DNA from: Rhodospirillales bacterium
GTDB lineage: Bacteria; Pseudomonadota; Alphaproteobacteria; Rhodospirillales_A; JACZKS01
Direction: 5' to 3'
NCBI GenBank assembly: GCA_018648445.1
Contig: JABGRG010000031.1
Coordinates: forward strand, 1 to 40,099
DNA length: 40,099 nucleotides
The translations under genes were made by a program, and so were the position numbers. The notes beneath the pieces are model-generated. The model saw nothing but the letters and a program-made list of their open reading frames with translations, was not told the DNA's origin and did not search any database. Below, piece by piece: positions 25,534-34,201 of the stretch; positions within the stretch are counted from its first letter, which is position 1; every line of letters starts with the position of its first letter.

Positions 25534-25705
25534 TGTTGGGTTTAATGATCGGCGGCATGGGATGCGAGCCGTCTGCAATGGATTGCGAGCCCGGAACCCA
25601 CACGGTCATCCCACCTTCCGAGCATGCGCTGGCGAACCCGAAGGACACCGAAACAAAGGCCGCTGCCGCAAGCACCGGAACGAAAAATTTCCAAGTGAGC
25701 CGCAT
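25523..25705 (-). CDS. Small secreted protein of unknown function
   Basis: The product is 60 residues. A strong AAGGAGGG site precedes the ATG at 25705. Residues 1-26 form a Sec signal peptide (MRLTWKFFVPVL, cleavage near FASA). The mature peptide is about 35 residues, with one Cys, Gly/Ser-rich, ending PPIIKPNNDG. No family is recognised. It follows the M23 peptidase gene by 87 nt on the same strand. The signal peptide and good ribosome-binding site support a real gene. Confidence 0.6.
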   Translation of the reverse strand: MRLTWKFFVPVLAAAAFVSVSFGFASACSEGGMTVWVPGSQSIADGSHPMPPIIKPNNDG

Positions 25706-25792
25706 AATCAACCCTCCTTGCAAATAAGAATCAATATCATGCAACGAGGTTATCTTATTTGCCGGGCTTTTTCCATCGGATTCTCTGCGCGG

Positions 25793-26620
25793 CTATTTTT
25801 CCCTGGGCATGGGCGGAGCCGTGAGGCTGGGGTCGAGGCGGGTCTGAAACAGGCTGATCCCCCAGTGTAAATGCGGGCCCGTGGCCCGGCCCGTGGCACC
25901 CACTTTTCCAATGGGCGTTCCCTGATCCACTCTTTGCCCGTCGCGCACCAGAATTTCATCCATGTGAATGAAAACCGACGCCAGACCGAAACCGTGATCA
26001 ATCATGACCGTCTTGCCCGTGAAATACATATCCTGATGGACCAGCGAAATCACGCCGTCGGCCGAGGCCCTGACAATCGCTCCTCTGGGTGCCGCGATGT
26101 CCACACCGCTGTGCGGTGCGCGGGGCTTACCGTTTAGAATGCGCTGACTGCCGAAAACGCCCGATACGACACCGTGGATTGGCCAGGCGAAACCCGACTT
26201 GAAGTGCGGTGTCGGCGTGTCGATTTTGCGTGCGTCTTTAATCAGGGCCGATTCCGCTTGGATGCGCTTCACCACTTCGGGGTCCGGTGTGACCTGCTTG
26301 GGGGGAAGGCCATCGATGCGCTGAACCTTGAATTCGCGCGGCTTCACCGCAATCTGCCTGACCTCTGACGCACCCGACGGCATGACAATGCGAACTTCAA
26401 CATTAGGTTTGGCGTTTCGCCCAAACCCCATAATGAAATCGCCCGCAGGAGACACCCGCACCGGGGTTCCGTCGATATAAGCTTTTACCCCCGGCGCCGC
26501 CCGTGCGATTACCAGACCGCCTTGCGTAAATTGGCCCTCGAAATCCAGCTCGATGGCATCTGCCCGCGCTCCGGCAACGCATAAAACCAGCGCAAAAAAC
26601 GCGGTCCGCTTAACGCTCAT
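25793..26620 (-). CDS. M23 family metallopeptidase (LytM/peptidoglycan endopeptidase type)
   Basis: The product is 275 residues with an N-terminal Sec signal peptide (cleavage after GARA, about residue 20). The C-terminal M23 domain has all zinc ligands: HSGVD (His170, Asp174) and HLHWG (His250, His252), so it should be an active peptidoglycan endopeptidase rather than a degenerate activator. The region before it (about 21-140) is beta-rich with no domain I can name. The ATG at 26620 has GGGGAGC upstream and overlaps the xseA stop by 4 nt, so the two are translationally coupled. Confidence 0.92.
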   Translation of the reverse strand: MSVKRTAFFALVLCVAGARADAIELDFEGQFTQGGLVIARAAPGVKAYIDGTPVRVSPAGDFIMGFGRNAKPNVEVRIVMPSGASEVRQIAVKPREFKVQRIDGLPPKQVTPDPEVVKRIQAESALIKDARKIDTPTPHFKSGFAWPIHGVVSGVFGSQRILNGKPRAPHSGVDIAAPRGAIVRASADGVISLVHQDMYFTGKTVMIDHGFGLASVFIHMDEILVRDGQRVDQGTPIGKVGATGRATGPHLHWGISLFQTRLDPSLTAPPMPREK

Positions 26621-28044
26621 AAAAGGCTCCCCTGGCGGCCATCTTCCTTGGCCGGTTTTTTTGGTCTTTTCGGCTTCACAGGCGGTGAACCCTTCACGGT
26701 GACGCCGGTTTCTCCGTCGTGGAACCGCAAGCGAAGGTCGGTACCAGGAACCAGTTTCGCCGCCGACGTCAGCAGTTCTTCCTTTTCGCCAACGGCCAGG
26801 GCAAAACCGCGATCCAAAATTCGTTCGTAGGAGCAACTGTCGAGAAGAGCGGCGGCCCGCGAAAAGCGCGCGTCACGCGTCGCCAGAAGGTTGCGCGCCG
26901 CCGTGGCAAGCGAGCGCGCCTCGAAGGCCAGTCTTTCCCCGGACAATGAAAGTTGATGACGCGGAACCGCCAACCGGGCAATCAACGCGGCAAGGCGCGA
27001 CGATCGTCGTTCCAACCCGACTTTCAATCCGTTCGACAGCCGCTCGGCCCAATCATCCAGACGCTGCGACATGTCCTCGACAATCCGGCGAAGATTGGGC
27101 AGGCCGCGGGCCAGCCCCTCCAGCCGCTGGGTTCGATCCCCCAGCAAACGGTTCATGGAGCCGACCAGCCGGGTGCCGTCGTCCATGATCTGGGCCAGAA
27201 GTTCCATACGAACCGGCACGGCCATTTCCGCCGCCGCCGTTGGCGTCGGCGCGCGCAGATCCGAAACGAAATCGATCAGCGTGAAATCGGTCTCGTGGCC
27301 AACGGCGGATATCAGCGGGATTTCGCTTTGCGCAGCAGCGCGGGCAACGACTTCTTCGTTGAAGGCCCACAAATCCTCCAGACTGCCGCCGCCCCGCGCA
27401 ACGATCAGAACGTCAGGCCGTGAAACGGCGCCTTCAACAGCCAATTGATTGAACCCGGCGATGGCCGCGGCGATTTGTTCGGCAGCACTTTCGCCCTGAA
27501 CCACAACGGGCCACACGATCACATGGCTGGGGAAACGATCATCCAGACGATGAAGGATATCGCGAAGCACCGCCCCGGTCGGTGACGTTACAACGCCGAT
27601 GACTTCGGGCAGGAAAGGGATCGGCTTTTTTCGATCATCATCGAAAAGGCCTTCGTCCGCCAGCTTTCGTTTGCGTTCCTCAAGCAACTTGAGAAGCGCC
27701 CCCTCACCGGCAATTTCCATACTTTCGATGACGATTTGGTATTTCGAACGCCCGGCATAGGTGGTGATGCGGCCGGTGGCAACGACCTCCATGCCGTCTT
27801 CGGGCGAAATGCCGAGCCGCCCGGCGGTTCCCCGCCAGCATACGGCGTCGAGCACGGCGTCGGGGTCTTTAAGCGCCATATACAGATGCCCGGAGGCAGC
27901 GCGTTTGAAACCGGATATCTCGCCGCGAACGCGTACCCAGGCGAAGGATTCCTCGACCACGGCTTTTAATGATTGCGAAATCTCGCCCACCGAGAAAATC
28001 GGTAGGTTGTGATCGGCTCCGCCGTTGGGTAAGGTCTCAGTCAT
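26617..28044 (-). CDS. xseA: Exodeoxyribonuclease VII large subunit
   Basis: About 475 residues. The N-terminal OB-fold is NLPIFSVGEISQSLKAVVEESFAWVRVRGEISGFK. The nuclease core has GVVTSPTGAVLRDILHRLDDRFP, ARGGGSLEDLWAFNEE and SAVGHETDFTLIDFVSDLRAPTPTAAAE. A coiled-coil region follows (about 300-420), then the C-terminal RGFALAVG and LRFHDGE. It degrades single-stranded DNA together with XseB, which is not in the window. The start is uncertain: ATGs at 28044, 28059 and 28062 are close together and the frame is open to 28167; 28044 is chosen as the shortest that keeps the OB fold. It is divergent from purD. Confidence 0.95.
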   Translation of the reverse strand: MTETLPNGGADHNLPIFSVGEISQSLKAVVEESFAWVRVRGEISGFKRAASGHLYMALKDPDAVLDAVCWRGTAGRLGISPEDGMEVVATGRITTYAGRSKYQIVIESMEIAGEGALLKLLEERKRKLADEGLFDDDRKKPIPFLPEVIGVVTSPTGAVLRDILHRLDDRFPSHVIVWPVVVQGESAAEQIAAAIAGFNQLAVEGAVSRPDVLIVARGGGSLEDLWAFNEEVVARAAAQSEIPLISAVGHETDFTLIDFVSDLRAPTPTAAAEMAVPVRMELLAQIMDDGTRLVGSMNRLLGDRTQRLEGLARGLPNLRRIVEDMSQRLDDWAERLSNGLKVGLERRSSRLAALIARLAVPRHQLSLSGERLAFEARSLATAARNLLATRDARFSRAAALLDSCSYERILDRGFALAVGEKEELLTSAAKLVPGTDLRLRFHDGETGVTVKGSPPVKPKRPKKPAKEDGRQGSLL

Positions 28045-28105
28045 TAGCCCAGTATCCATCATCACCGACCGGGCGGCAACACGAGCGACATCGAGGGAAA
28101 AAACC

Positions 28106-29380
28106 ATGAAGGTCTTGGTAGTCGGATCTGGCGGACGCGAGCATTCTTTATGCTGGGCCATATCCAAGTCGCCACGTTGCGCAAAACTCTACTGCGCGCC
28201 CGGCAACGCCGGGATTGAGCAGGTTGCCAAGTGCGTTCCCCTGGACGCTTCGGATGTAGACGGCATCGTCAATTTTGCAGTGGAAAATAAAATCGGCCTC
28301 GTGGTGGTCGGACCGGAGGTACCGCTCGTCGCGGGTCTCGTGGATCGTCTGGATGCAATTGGCATTCGCGCTTTTGGTCCCACGGCGGCAGCCGCTGCCC
28401 TTGAAGGCTCTAAGGCGTTCATGAAGGAGCTTTGCGAAAAATACGGTATCCCGTCGGCCGAATTCGGCCATTTCGACGAGCCCGATTCCGCCAAGGATTT
28501 TATCCGCCGCAAGGGCGCGCCCATCGTGGTGAAGGCCGACGGCCTCGCCGCTGGAAAGGGTGTCATCCTTTGCCGCAATGAACACGAAGCCTACGCGGCC
28601 ATTGATCACCTGATGACCGAGCGCGCCTTCGGCGCCGCCGGGGATGAAGTGATTATTGAGGAATTCCTGACCGGCGAGGAAGCCAGCTTCTTTGCCTTGG
28701 TGGATGGGGTACGCGCGGTGCCGCTGGTTTCCGCGCAGGATCACAAACTCGCCTATGACGGTGACGAAGGCCCCAATACGGGCGGCATGGGCGCTTACAC
28801 ACCCGCCCCCGTGCTGACCCCTGATCTTGCCAAGGTCGTAATGGACGAAATCGTAACGCCGACCATCGAGGGCATGGCGGCGGAAGGCCGCCCGTATAAA
28901 GGCGTCTTGTACGCGGGCCTGATGATCAAGGACGGCACGCCAAAGCTGCTGGAATACAACGTACGTTTCGGCGATCCGGAGTGTCAGCCCCTGATGCTTC
29001 GCCTGAAGTCGGATATTCTGGACGCGCTCATTGCTTGCGCCGACGGGACGCTCGACAAGGTCAAGCTCGAATGGCGGAAGGAAGTGGCGCTCACGGTCGT
29101 AATGGCGGCCAAGGGCTATCCCGGAAAGTATGAGAAGGGCTCCGAAATCCGGGGGTTGGACAAAGCCAACGCCGTTGACGGCGTAACCGTTTTTCATGCC
29201 GGAACGACGGCGGAAAACGGGATTATCCTGGCCAACGGTGGGCGGGTGCTGAATGTGACCGCCTTGGGCAAAACGGTGGCCGACGCTCAGAAACGCGCCT
29301 ACGAAGCCGTGGACCTGATCGACTGGCCGGAAGGGTTCTGCCGCCGGGATATCGGCTGGCGGGCCATCGACCGGAAATAA
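28106..29380 (+). CDS. purD: Phosphoribosylamine-glycine ligase (GARS)
   Basis: The product is 424 residues, the normal family length. It joins phosphoribosylamine and glycine with ATP in purine synthesis. MKVLVVGSGGREHSLCW is the N-terminal family signature; the ATP-grasp part has GAPIVVKADGLAAGKGV, IEEFLTGEEASFFALVDG, GPNTGGMGAYTPAPV and YNVRFGDPECQPLM. The ATG at 28106 follows GAGGGAAAAAACC. It is divergent from xseA and likely monocistronic, or co-transcribed with the small gene 73 nt downstream. Confidence 0.97.
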   Translation: MKVLVVGSGGREHSLCWAISKSPRCAKLYCAPGNAGIEQVAKCVPLDASDVDGIVNFAVENKIGLVVVGPEVPLVAGLVDRLDAIGIRAFGPTAAAAALEGSKAFMKELCEKYGIPSAEFGHFDEPDSAKDFIRRKGAPIVVKADGLAAGKGVILCRNEHEAYAAIDHLMTERAFGAAGDEVIIEEFLTGEEASFFALVDGVRAVPLVSAQDHKLAYDGDEGPNTGGMGAYTPAPVLTPDLAKVVMDEIVTPTIEGMAAEGRPYKGVLYAGLMIKDGTPKLLEYNVRFGDPECQPLMLRLKSDILDALIACADGTLDKVKLEWRKEVALTVVMAAKGYPGKYEKGSEIRGLDKANAVDGVTVFHAGTTAENGIILANGGRVLNVTALGKTVADAQKRAYEAVDLIDWPEGFCRRDIGWRAIDRK

Positions 29381-29453
29381 GGTTTTTCTCTCTTTCGGGA
29401 TTGGATGCACGCCCTATATGCAAGGGGCGTAGCTGTCTGCCTGGAGGAAAACC

Positions 29454-29771
29454 ATGAACGATCAAACCCGTATGGAATTGGAAGCCGCCGCGTTTCGTGG
29501 ATTGGCGGAGCACCTGAGAAATCGCACCGATGTCCAGAACATCGATCTAATGAACCTCGCCGGGTTCTGTCGCAATTGCCTTTCCAAATGGTACAGGGCT
29601 GCTGCCGAGGAACGCGGGTTGGAAATGACCTATGAAGAGGCACGCGAGATCGTTTACGGCATGCCGTACGACCAGTGGCGGGACAAATATCAGCTTGAGG
29701 CGAGCAACGAACAAAAGCGGCAGTTCGAGGAAACCAAACCGCTGCACGCCAAAATCAGCGGGCATGTTTAG
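29454..29771 (+). CDS. DUF1244 family protein
   Basis: The product is 105 residues, alpha-helical, containing the DUF1244 signature LMNLAGFCRNCLSKWY (paired Cys) and YEEAREIVYGMPYDQWRDKYQ. It is a conserved proteobacterial protein of unknown function. GGAGGAAAACC precedes the ATG. Its stop overlaps the end of the convergent FG-GAP gene. Confidence 0.9.
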   Translation: MNDQTRMELEAAAFRGLAEHLRNRTDVQNIDLMNLAGFCRNCLSKWYRAAAEERGLEMTYEEAREIVYGMPYDQWRDKYQLEASNEQKRQFEETKPLHAKISGHV

Positions 29772-30661
29772 TTCTTGGGCGAAACCTGCCAAGTCGATCC
29801 ATCCGCCAACGCGTAGACAATGCCCCGTTTGCCTTTGATTTCTTTTACGGAAGCGATTGGCGATTGGTGCAGGAAGTTCGCAACGTCTTCGAAACGACCG
29901 CCCGCGAAAGTCACTATCCGCAACGCTCGTCGCGTCGCGTCGGGCAAAACGATGTCGGGAACGCCGTCGCCATTGGCATCAAGAATGGCCGAAAGGCCAA
30001 GTTCGCGCGATCCCATGGCGTGATTTGAAAATCCGTGGGCACGGTAAGCCTCGACCAATTTTCCCTTTTCCCATCTGTAGAGCATGAGAATGCCGCCGAT
30101 ATGCGGTGTGCGCACAACTGCAATTTCGGTTCTGCCGTCTCCATCGAAATCCGCCGCACCCACCGGATTGAGCCATCGGTTGGGCAACCCGATGGGATCG
30201 GACTCGGCGATAATGGTCAACCGATCGTCCTCAATGCCGGCAATCGCCACGGCTGCGCCCGCATCAAGATAACTACGAACGAGGATGATCTCATCGGACC
30301 CATCGCCGTTTAGATCGGCAAGGCGGGGAAAGCGATCTTCAAAAACCGACCCGGGGCCGAGTTCCAGGGAAAGGTGCCGCCCGTTGGCGAGTTCCACGGC
30401 AAGGCCGGAGGCTTCGATGGCATCGCCCAGCACACCATGTGAATAGCGTCGTGTCGGCCCGGTCAGCCACGCCGCCGCAATATCGCGTTCGCCGAGAATA
30501 ACTTCGCCATCGGGGAGCATATGTGGGCGAGGGTCGCCAATGAACGCGCGTTGCGGCAATGGCGCGATTCTGGAAACCTCGAATCGCTCACCATCGGCCA
30601 GTGCCGGTGAAACGAATTGCAGAAAAAACAGAATGCCCGCGAAGGCCAAACGGTTCTTCAC
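29768..30661 (-). CDS. Exported FG-GAP/VCBS repeat protein
   Basis: The product is 297 residues with a Sec signal peptide (about 1-22, cleavage after ALA). Three calcium-binding FG-GAP-like loops are visible: DLNGDGSDEI, DFDGDGRTEI and DANGDGVPDI, spaced as blades of a beta-propeller. Such proteins are extracellular or periplasmic binding scaffolds; no enzymatic motif is seen. The GTG start at 30661 overlaps the preceding TGA (GTGA), so it is translationally coupled to the dienelactone hydrolase. The frame is open far upstream, but that part lies antiparallel-free within the hydrolase gene in another frame and is not coding. Confidence 0.8.
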   Translation of the reverse strand: MKNRLAFAGILFFLQFVSPALADGERFEVSRIAPLPQRAFIGDPRPHMLPDGEVILGERDIAAAWLTGPTRRYSHGVLGDAIEASGLAVELANGRHLSLELGPGSVFEDRFPRLADLNGDGSDEIILVRSYLDAGAAVAIAGIEDDRLTIIAESDPIGLPNRWLNPVGAADFDGDGRTEIAVVRTPHIGGILMLYRWEKGKLVEAYRAHGFSNHAMGSRELGLSAILDANGDGVPDIVLPDATRRALRIVTFAGGRFEDVANFLHQSPIASVKEIKGKRGIVYALADGSTWQVSPKN

Positions 30662-31518
30662 AGAGAAAGCGTCTTCTTGAGGAAGTTTAGCGTTCGTCCC
30701 CAGGCCAACTCCGCCGCCGCCGAATTGTAACGCGCCGCATTGGTGTCGTTGTTGAAGGCGTGATTTGCGCCATCGTAAATATGCAGGGCGTAACGCACCC
30801 GTTCCTTCTTGAGCGCGGCCTCGAAATCGGCAATGCCTGCGTTCACTCGCTTGTCCAGCCCGGCGTAATGCAGAAGCAACCGGCCGCGGATTTTCTTGAC
30901 CTCTTCGGCGCTGGGTTGGCGGCCGTAATAGGCAACGGCGGAAGCCAGCCCCGGTGAACGCACGGCGAGCTGGTTGGCCATCGTGCCGCCCCAGCAAAAA
31001 CCGACACACCCCACCCTGCCCGTAGCGTCCGGTCGGGCCATCAGGAACGGTACGGCCGCCTTGAGGTCGGAAATCGTTTTTTCCCAATCCAGCGCCTTGA
31101 TCATGGTTCGGGCCTTGTCCTGATCGGCGGGCGTTCCGCCCATGCCCGAAAGCATATCCGGCGCGAAGGCAAGGAATCCCTCTATCGCCAAGCGTCGCGT
31201 CACATCTTCGATATGCGGATTGAGGCCCCTGTTCTCGTGAATGACGACAACTGCGGGCAAATCGATTTTATGTTTGGGCTTTGCCAGATAGCCGGAAATT
31301 TTTCCGTCTTCGCCGTCATAGGATACGCGGGACGGTTCAATCCGGCCGTCGTCGGCGGCGATCATGGCCGCAAGGGCGTAATTGTTTTCCAGAAGCGGCA
31401 GAAGTGCGCTTGCCGCAGCGGCCCCACCGACCAGCGCGGTCAGGCGCGCGAGGAAGGTTCGGCGCGCCAACGGCGCATGGGTGTATTCGTCGTATAAATC
31501 AATGACCGACTGTTTCAT
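30658..31518 (-). CDS. Dienelactone hydrolase family protein, Tat-exported
   Basis: The product is 286 residues, an alpha/beta hydrolase of the DLH type. The nucleophile is Cys175 (VGFCWGG), with Glu95 (IHENRGL) and a His in GANHAF completing the site. The N-terminus has a twin-arginine signal (ARRTFLARLT, Arg19-Arg20, then a hydrophobic Ala-rich stretch ending ALAA), so it is probably folded and exported by Tat. The ATG at 31518 follows GGGGAAGAA. The natural substrate is unknown; many family members are general lactone/ester hydrolases. It lies 77 nt downstream of tadA and is coupled to the FG-GAP gene. Confidence 0.9.
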   Translation of the reverse strand: MKQSVIDLYDEYTHAPLARRTFLARLTALVGGAAAASALLPLLENNYALAAMIAADDGRIEPSRVSYDGEDGKISGYLAKPKHKIDLPAVVVIHENRGLNPHIEDVTRRLAIEGFLAFAPDMLSGMGGTPADQDKARTMIKALDWEKTISDLKAAVPFLMARPDATGRVGCVGFCWGGTMANQLAVRSPGLASAVAYYGRQPSAEEVKKIRGRLLLHYAGLDKRVNAGIADFEAALKKERVRYALHIYDGANHAFNNDTNAARYNSAAAELAWGRTLNFLKKTLSL

Positions 31519-31595
31519 TTCTTCCCCAAAAAAAACCTGTCCAAACAGATGGTCGATGACGGGAAAATGTTTCAGGGCGATCACGGAAACGTGAT

Positions 31596-32048
31596 TTAGC
31601 GAAGCTCGCGGAAAAATGCCTGAAGAAGCTCGGCGCACCGCGTTTCGTCCAACCCGCCGACGATTTCCGGTTTATGGTGGCAGGTGCTTTGCTGGAATAC
31701 GCGAGGACCGTGATCGACACCACCGCTTTTGGGATCGTAGGCCCCGAAAAAAAGTCTGCGGATGCGCGCAAACGAGATGGCCGCGGCGCACATTGGGCAG
31801 GGCTCCAGGGTGACATAAAGATCGCAGGCGCTAAGCCGTGGCCTTCCGAATTTTCGGGCCCCTTCCTGGATCAAAAGCATTTCCGCGTGGGCCGTGGGGT
31901 CACCTGTTTCCTCGACCCGGTTTCCGGCAGCGGAAATTATCGCGCCCGAAGACGCATCGACCAGAACCGCGCCGACCGGAACCTCGCCGCGCAGCCCTGC
32001 CGCCCGGGCCTGTTCGAACGCATGATCCATATATGAGCTATTGTTCAT
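31596..32048 (-). CDS. tadA: tRNA-specific adenosine deaminase
   Basis: The product is 150 residues. It converts A34 to inosine in tRNA-Arg(ACG). The zinc/catalytic motif is HAE (His54, Glu56) with PCPMC (Cys84, Cys87). The N-terminal MDHAFEQARAA and GEVPVGAVLVD are typical of TadA. An ATG at 32048 follows a G-run; an internal ATG at 32030 is an alternative. It is divergent from the C26 peptidase gene across 80 bp. Confidence 0.94.
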   Translation of the reverse strand: MNNSSYMDHAFEQARAAGLRGEVPVGAVLVDASSGAIISAAGNRVEETGDPTAHAEMLLIQEGARKFGRPRLSACDLYVTLEPCPMCAAAISFARIRRLFFGAYDPKSGGVDHGPRVFQQSTCHHKPEIVGGLDETRCAELLQAFFRELR

Positions 32049-32128
32049 ACCCCCAAAGTGGCGCGAACGACGCCCGCGGTCAAGAGAGGCGCTTGCCGCT
32101 CCGGCAATGGAGACGTACATTGCGCCCC

Positions 32129-32848
32129 ATGAATAAACCTGTCATCGGCATAACACTGGATTTCGAAGAGCCCGGCGGCTATTCGAAATTTCCGTGGTAT
32201 GCGGCGCGCGAGAACTACTGCGGGGCGGTTCGCCGCGCCGGTGGGGTGCCGCTGCTGCTGCCGCATGAGTCCGAATTGGCCGACGACTACCTCGATCTGA
32301 TCGACGGATTGGTCGTTACCGGCGGAAATTTCGATGTGAACCCGGCACTTTTCGGCGATTCCACGCGGCATGAAACGGTAAAAACCAAGGAACGGCGGAC
32401 CGAGTTCGAGCTGACAATTACGCGCGGCGCGCTGGCGCGCGATATGCCCGTGTTGGGCATTTGCGGTGGGCAACAGCTTCTGCATGTGGTTTTGGGCGGC
32501 GAGCTGATACAGCATATCCCCGACGAAGTGCAAAATCCCTTGGCCCACGAGCAGCCCAATCCACGTGACGAGCCGGGCCATGACGTGTCCGTTCGCGAAG
32601 GCACACGGCTTTTCGAGATCGTCGGCGCGCATACGCTTGCGGTCAACAGCGCCCATCATCAGGCAGTCAAGGGCGAACCCGACGGGATCGTCATCAACGC
32701 GTCGGCATCGGACGGCGTTATCGAGGGCATCGAAGCGCCTGCCTTCCGGTTTTGCATCGGTGTTCAGTGGCACCCGGAATTCGCGATTCAAAAGGGCGAT
32801 GTCAAATTATTCGCGGCCTTCATCGAAGCCGCCAAATTTAAGGATTAA
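32129..32848 (+). CDS. Class I glutamine amidotransferase-like peptidase C26 (PuuD-like)
   Basis: The product is 239 residues. The nucleophile Cys sits in LGICGGQQLLHV and the catalytic His-x-Glu in GVQWHPEF. DGLVVTGGNFDVNP is the family's oxyanion-side motif. PuuD-type enzymes hydrolyse gamma-glutamyl-GABA or similar gamma-glutamyl amides; no putrescine genes are nearby, so the substrate is open. The ATG at 32129 begins the fold directly. RluB-type synthase follows after 7 nt, an operon of unrelated functions. Confidence 0.88.
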   Translation: MNKPVIGITLDFEEPGGYSKFPWYAARENYCGAVRRAGGVPLLLPHESELADDYLDLIDGLVVTGGNFDVNPALFGDSTRHETVKTKERRTEFELTITRGALARDMPVLGICGGQQLLHVVLGGELIQHIPDEVQNPLAHEQPNPRDEPGHDVSVREGTRLFEIVGAHTLAVNSAHHQAVKGEPDGIVINASASDGVIEGIEAPAFRFCIGVQWHPEFAIQKGDVKLFAAFIEAAKFKD

Positions 32849-32855
32849 GAAACCA

Positions 32856-33644
32856 ATGGCCGAAGAAAAGGCGGAACGAATTGCCAAGGTATTGGCGCGC
32901 GCCGGTCTATGTTCGCGGCGCGAAGCTGAGCGCTGGATTGCCGACGGCAGGGTAGCGGTCAACAAGAAGGTTCTGCAAACCCCGGCGTTTACGGTGACAT
33001 CGAAAGACCGCATCGTAGTCGATGGGAAGCTGCTGCCCGAGGCCGAACAAACCAAACTTTGGCGCTATCACAAGCCGACGGGAATGCTGACCAGCCACGG
33101 TGACCCGCGCGGGCGCGATACGGTTTTCGCCGCCCTTCCCGCCGAATTGGGCCGCGTCATCTCGGTCGGCAGGTTGGACTACAATTCCGAAGGGCTGCTT
33201 TTGCTGACCAATGACGGTGGATTGGCGCGCAAACTTGAAATGCCGGCAACCGGGTGGCTGCGCCGCTACCGGGTTCGGGTTCATGGGCGGGTTGATGAAG
33301 CCAAACTGGAAGGTTTGGTCAAAGGGGTCGAGATTGAGGGCATCCGTTACGGCTCTGTACAGGCGCACCTCGACAAGGTCCAGCGCGCAAACGCCTGGCT
33401 GACGGTCGCATTGCGCGAGGGCAAAAACCGCGAAGTGCGCAAAATCATGGAGCACCTCGGCCTCGACGTGAACCGGCTGATCCGGACCGCTTATGGTCCG
33501 TTCCAACTTGGCAATCTTGCCAGCGGCGAGGTCTCGCAAGTTCCGGCAAAGGCTATGCGCGAGCAGCTGGGAATCAATCAAGGCGACGTCGAAGCACCGC
33601 AGAAGAAGAAGCCCGTCGAAAAGAGGCGCAGGACCAGGGAATGA
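32856..33644 (+). CDS. rluB: Pseudouridine synthase, RluB/RsuA family
   Basis: The product is 262 residues. An N-terminal S4 RNA-binding domain (RIAKVLARAGLCSRREAERWI, GRVAVNKKVL) is followed by the RsuA/RluB catalytic domain with GRLDYNSEGLLLLTNDG, whose Asp is the catalytic residue, and REGKNREVRKIMEHLGL. A basic tail (KKKPVEKRRRTRE) ends the protein. It modifies 23S rRNA near U2605 if a true RluB; RluE/RsuA are less likely given the S4 domain and tail. It overlaps rsmD by 4 nt. Confidence 0.88.
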   Translation: MAEEKAERIAKVLARAGLCSRREAERWIADGRVAVNKKVLQTPAFTVTSKDRIVVDGKLLPEAEQTKLWRYHKPTGMLTSHGDPRGRDTVFAALPAELGRVISVGRLDYNSEGLLLLTNDGGLARKLEMPATGWLRRYRVRVHGRVDEAKLEGLVKGVEIEGIRYGSVQAHLDKVQRANAWLTVALREGKNREVRKIMEHLGLDVNRLIRTAYGPFQLGNLASGEVSQVPAKAMREQLGINQGDVEAPQKKKPVEKRRRTRE

Positions 33645-34201
33645 GGATCGTCGGCGGGACATTCAAGGGCCGACGCCTGCAAGCCCCCGAAGGGCGCGAA
33701 TTGCGGCCCACGGCAGACCGCGTCCGCGAGGCCGTCTTTAACATTCTGGGCCACGGGCTGGACGTGGACATCGAAGGCCTTGCGGTTGTCGATTTCTTCG
33801 CGGGAACCGGCGCCATGGGTCTGGAAGCCTTGTCGCGTGGCGCAGCGCATGCCACCTTCGTCGACCAAAGTTCCGAGGCGAACCGGTTGATACGAAAAAA
33901 CGCGGGCGCCCTCGGGGCCGCGCAAAATACGACGGTTTTGAACTTGGGCGCCGATAATCTTCCGCCGCCGCCGCTGATCGCCAATGCACCGTGTGCGCTT
34001 GCGTTCCTCGACCCGCCCTACGAAACGGGTTTGGCCACGCCAGCGCTGATATCTGCCGCCGCAAAAGGGTGGATCGAAACAGGGTCGATTTGCACGGTGG
34101 AGTTGGCCGCCAAGGAAACCTTCGACGTTCCGGCCGGGTTCGACGTGCTGGACGAACGCAAATACGGCGCGGCCCGCGTCTTTTTTCTGGAAGCCGTCTA
34201 G
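33641..34201 (+). CDS. rsmD: 16S rRNA (guanine966-N2)-methyltransferase
   Basis: The product is 186 residues. The N-terminus MRIVGGTFKGRRLQAPEG and LRPTADRVREAVFNIL are RsmD hallmarks; the SAM site is DFFAGTGAMGLEALSRGA and the N-methyltransferase motif is FLDPPYE. The ATG overlaps the rluB stop (ATGA). It is convergent with the next minus-strand gene, sharing the palindromic CTAG at their stop codons. Confidence 0.94.
   Translation: MRIVGGTFKGRRLQAPEGRELRPTADRVREAVFNILGHGLDVDIEGLAVVDFFAGTGAMGLEALSRGAAHATFVDQSSEANRLIRKNAGALGAAQNTTVLNLGADNLPPPPLIANAPCALAFLDPPYETGLATPALISAAAKGWIETGSICTVELAAKETFDVPAGFDVLDERKYGAARVFFLEAV

Noticed and set aside
30661..31087. Upstream extension of the FG-GAP protein frame
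   Set aside because: The extension lies within the dienelactone hydrolase gene in another frame and has low-complexity Arg/Gly composition; the signal peptide at the GTG marks the real start.
31838..32128. Longer N-terminus of the C26 peptidase
   Set aside because: It would overlap tadA antisense and does not resemble the family; the fold begins at the ATG at 32129.
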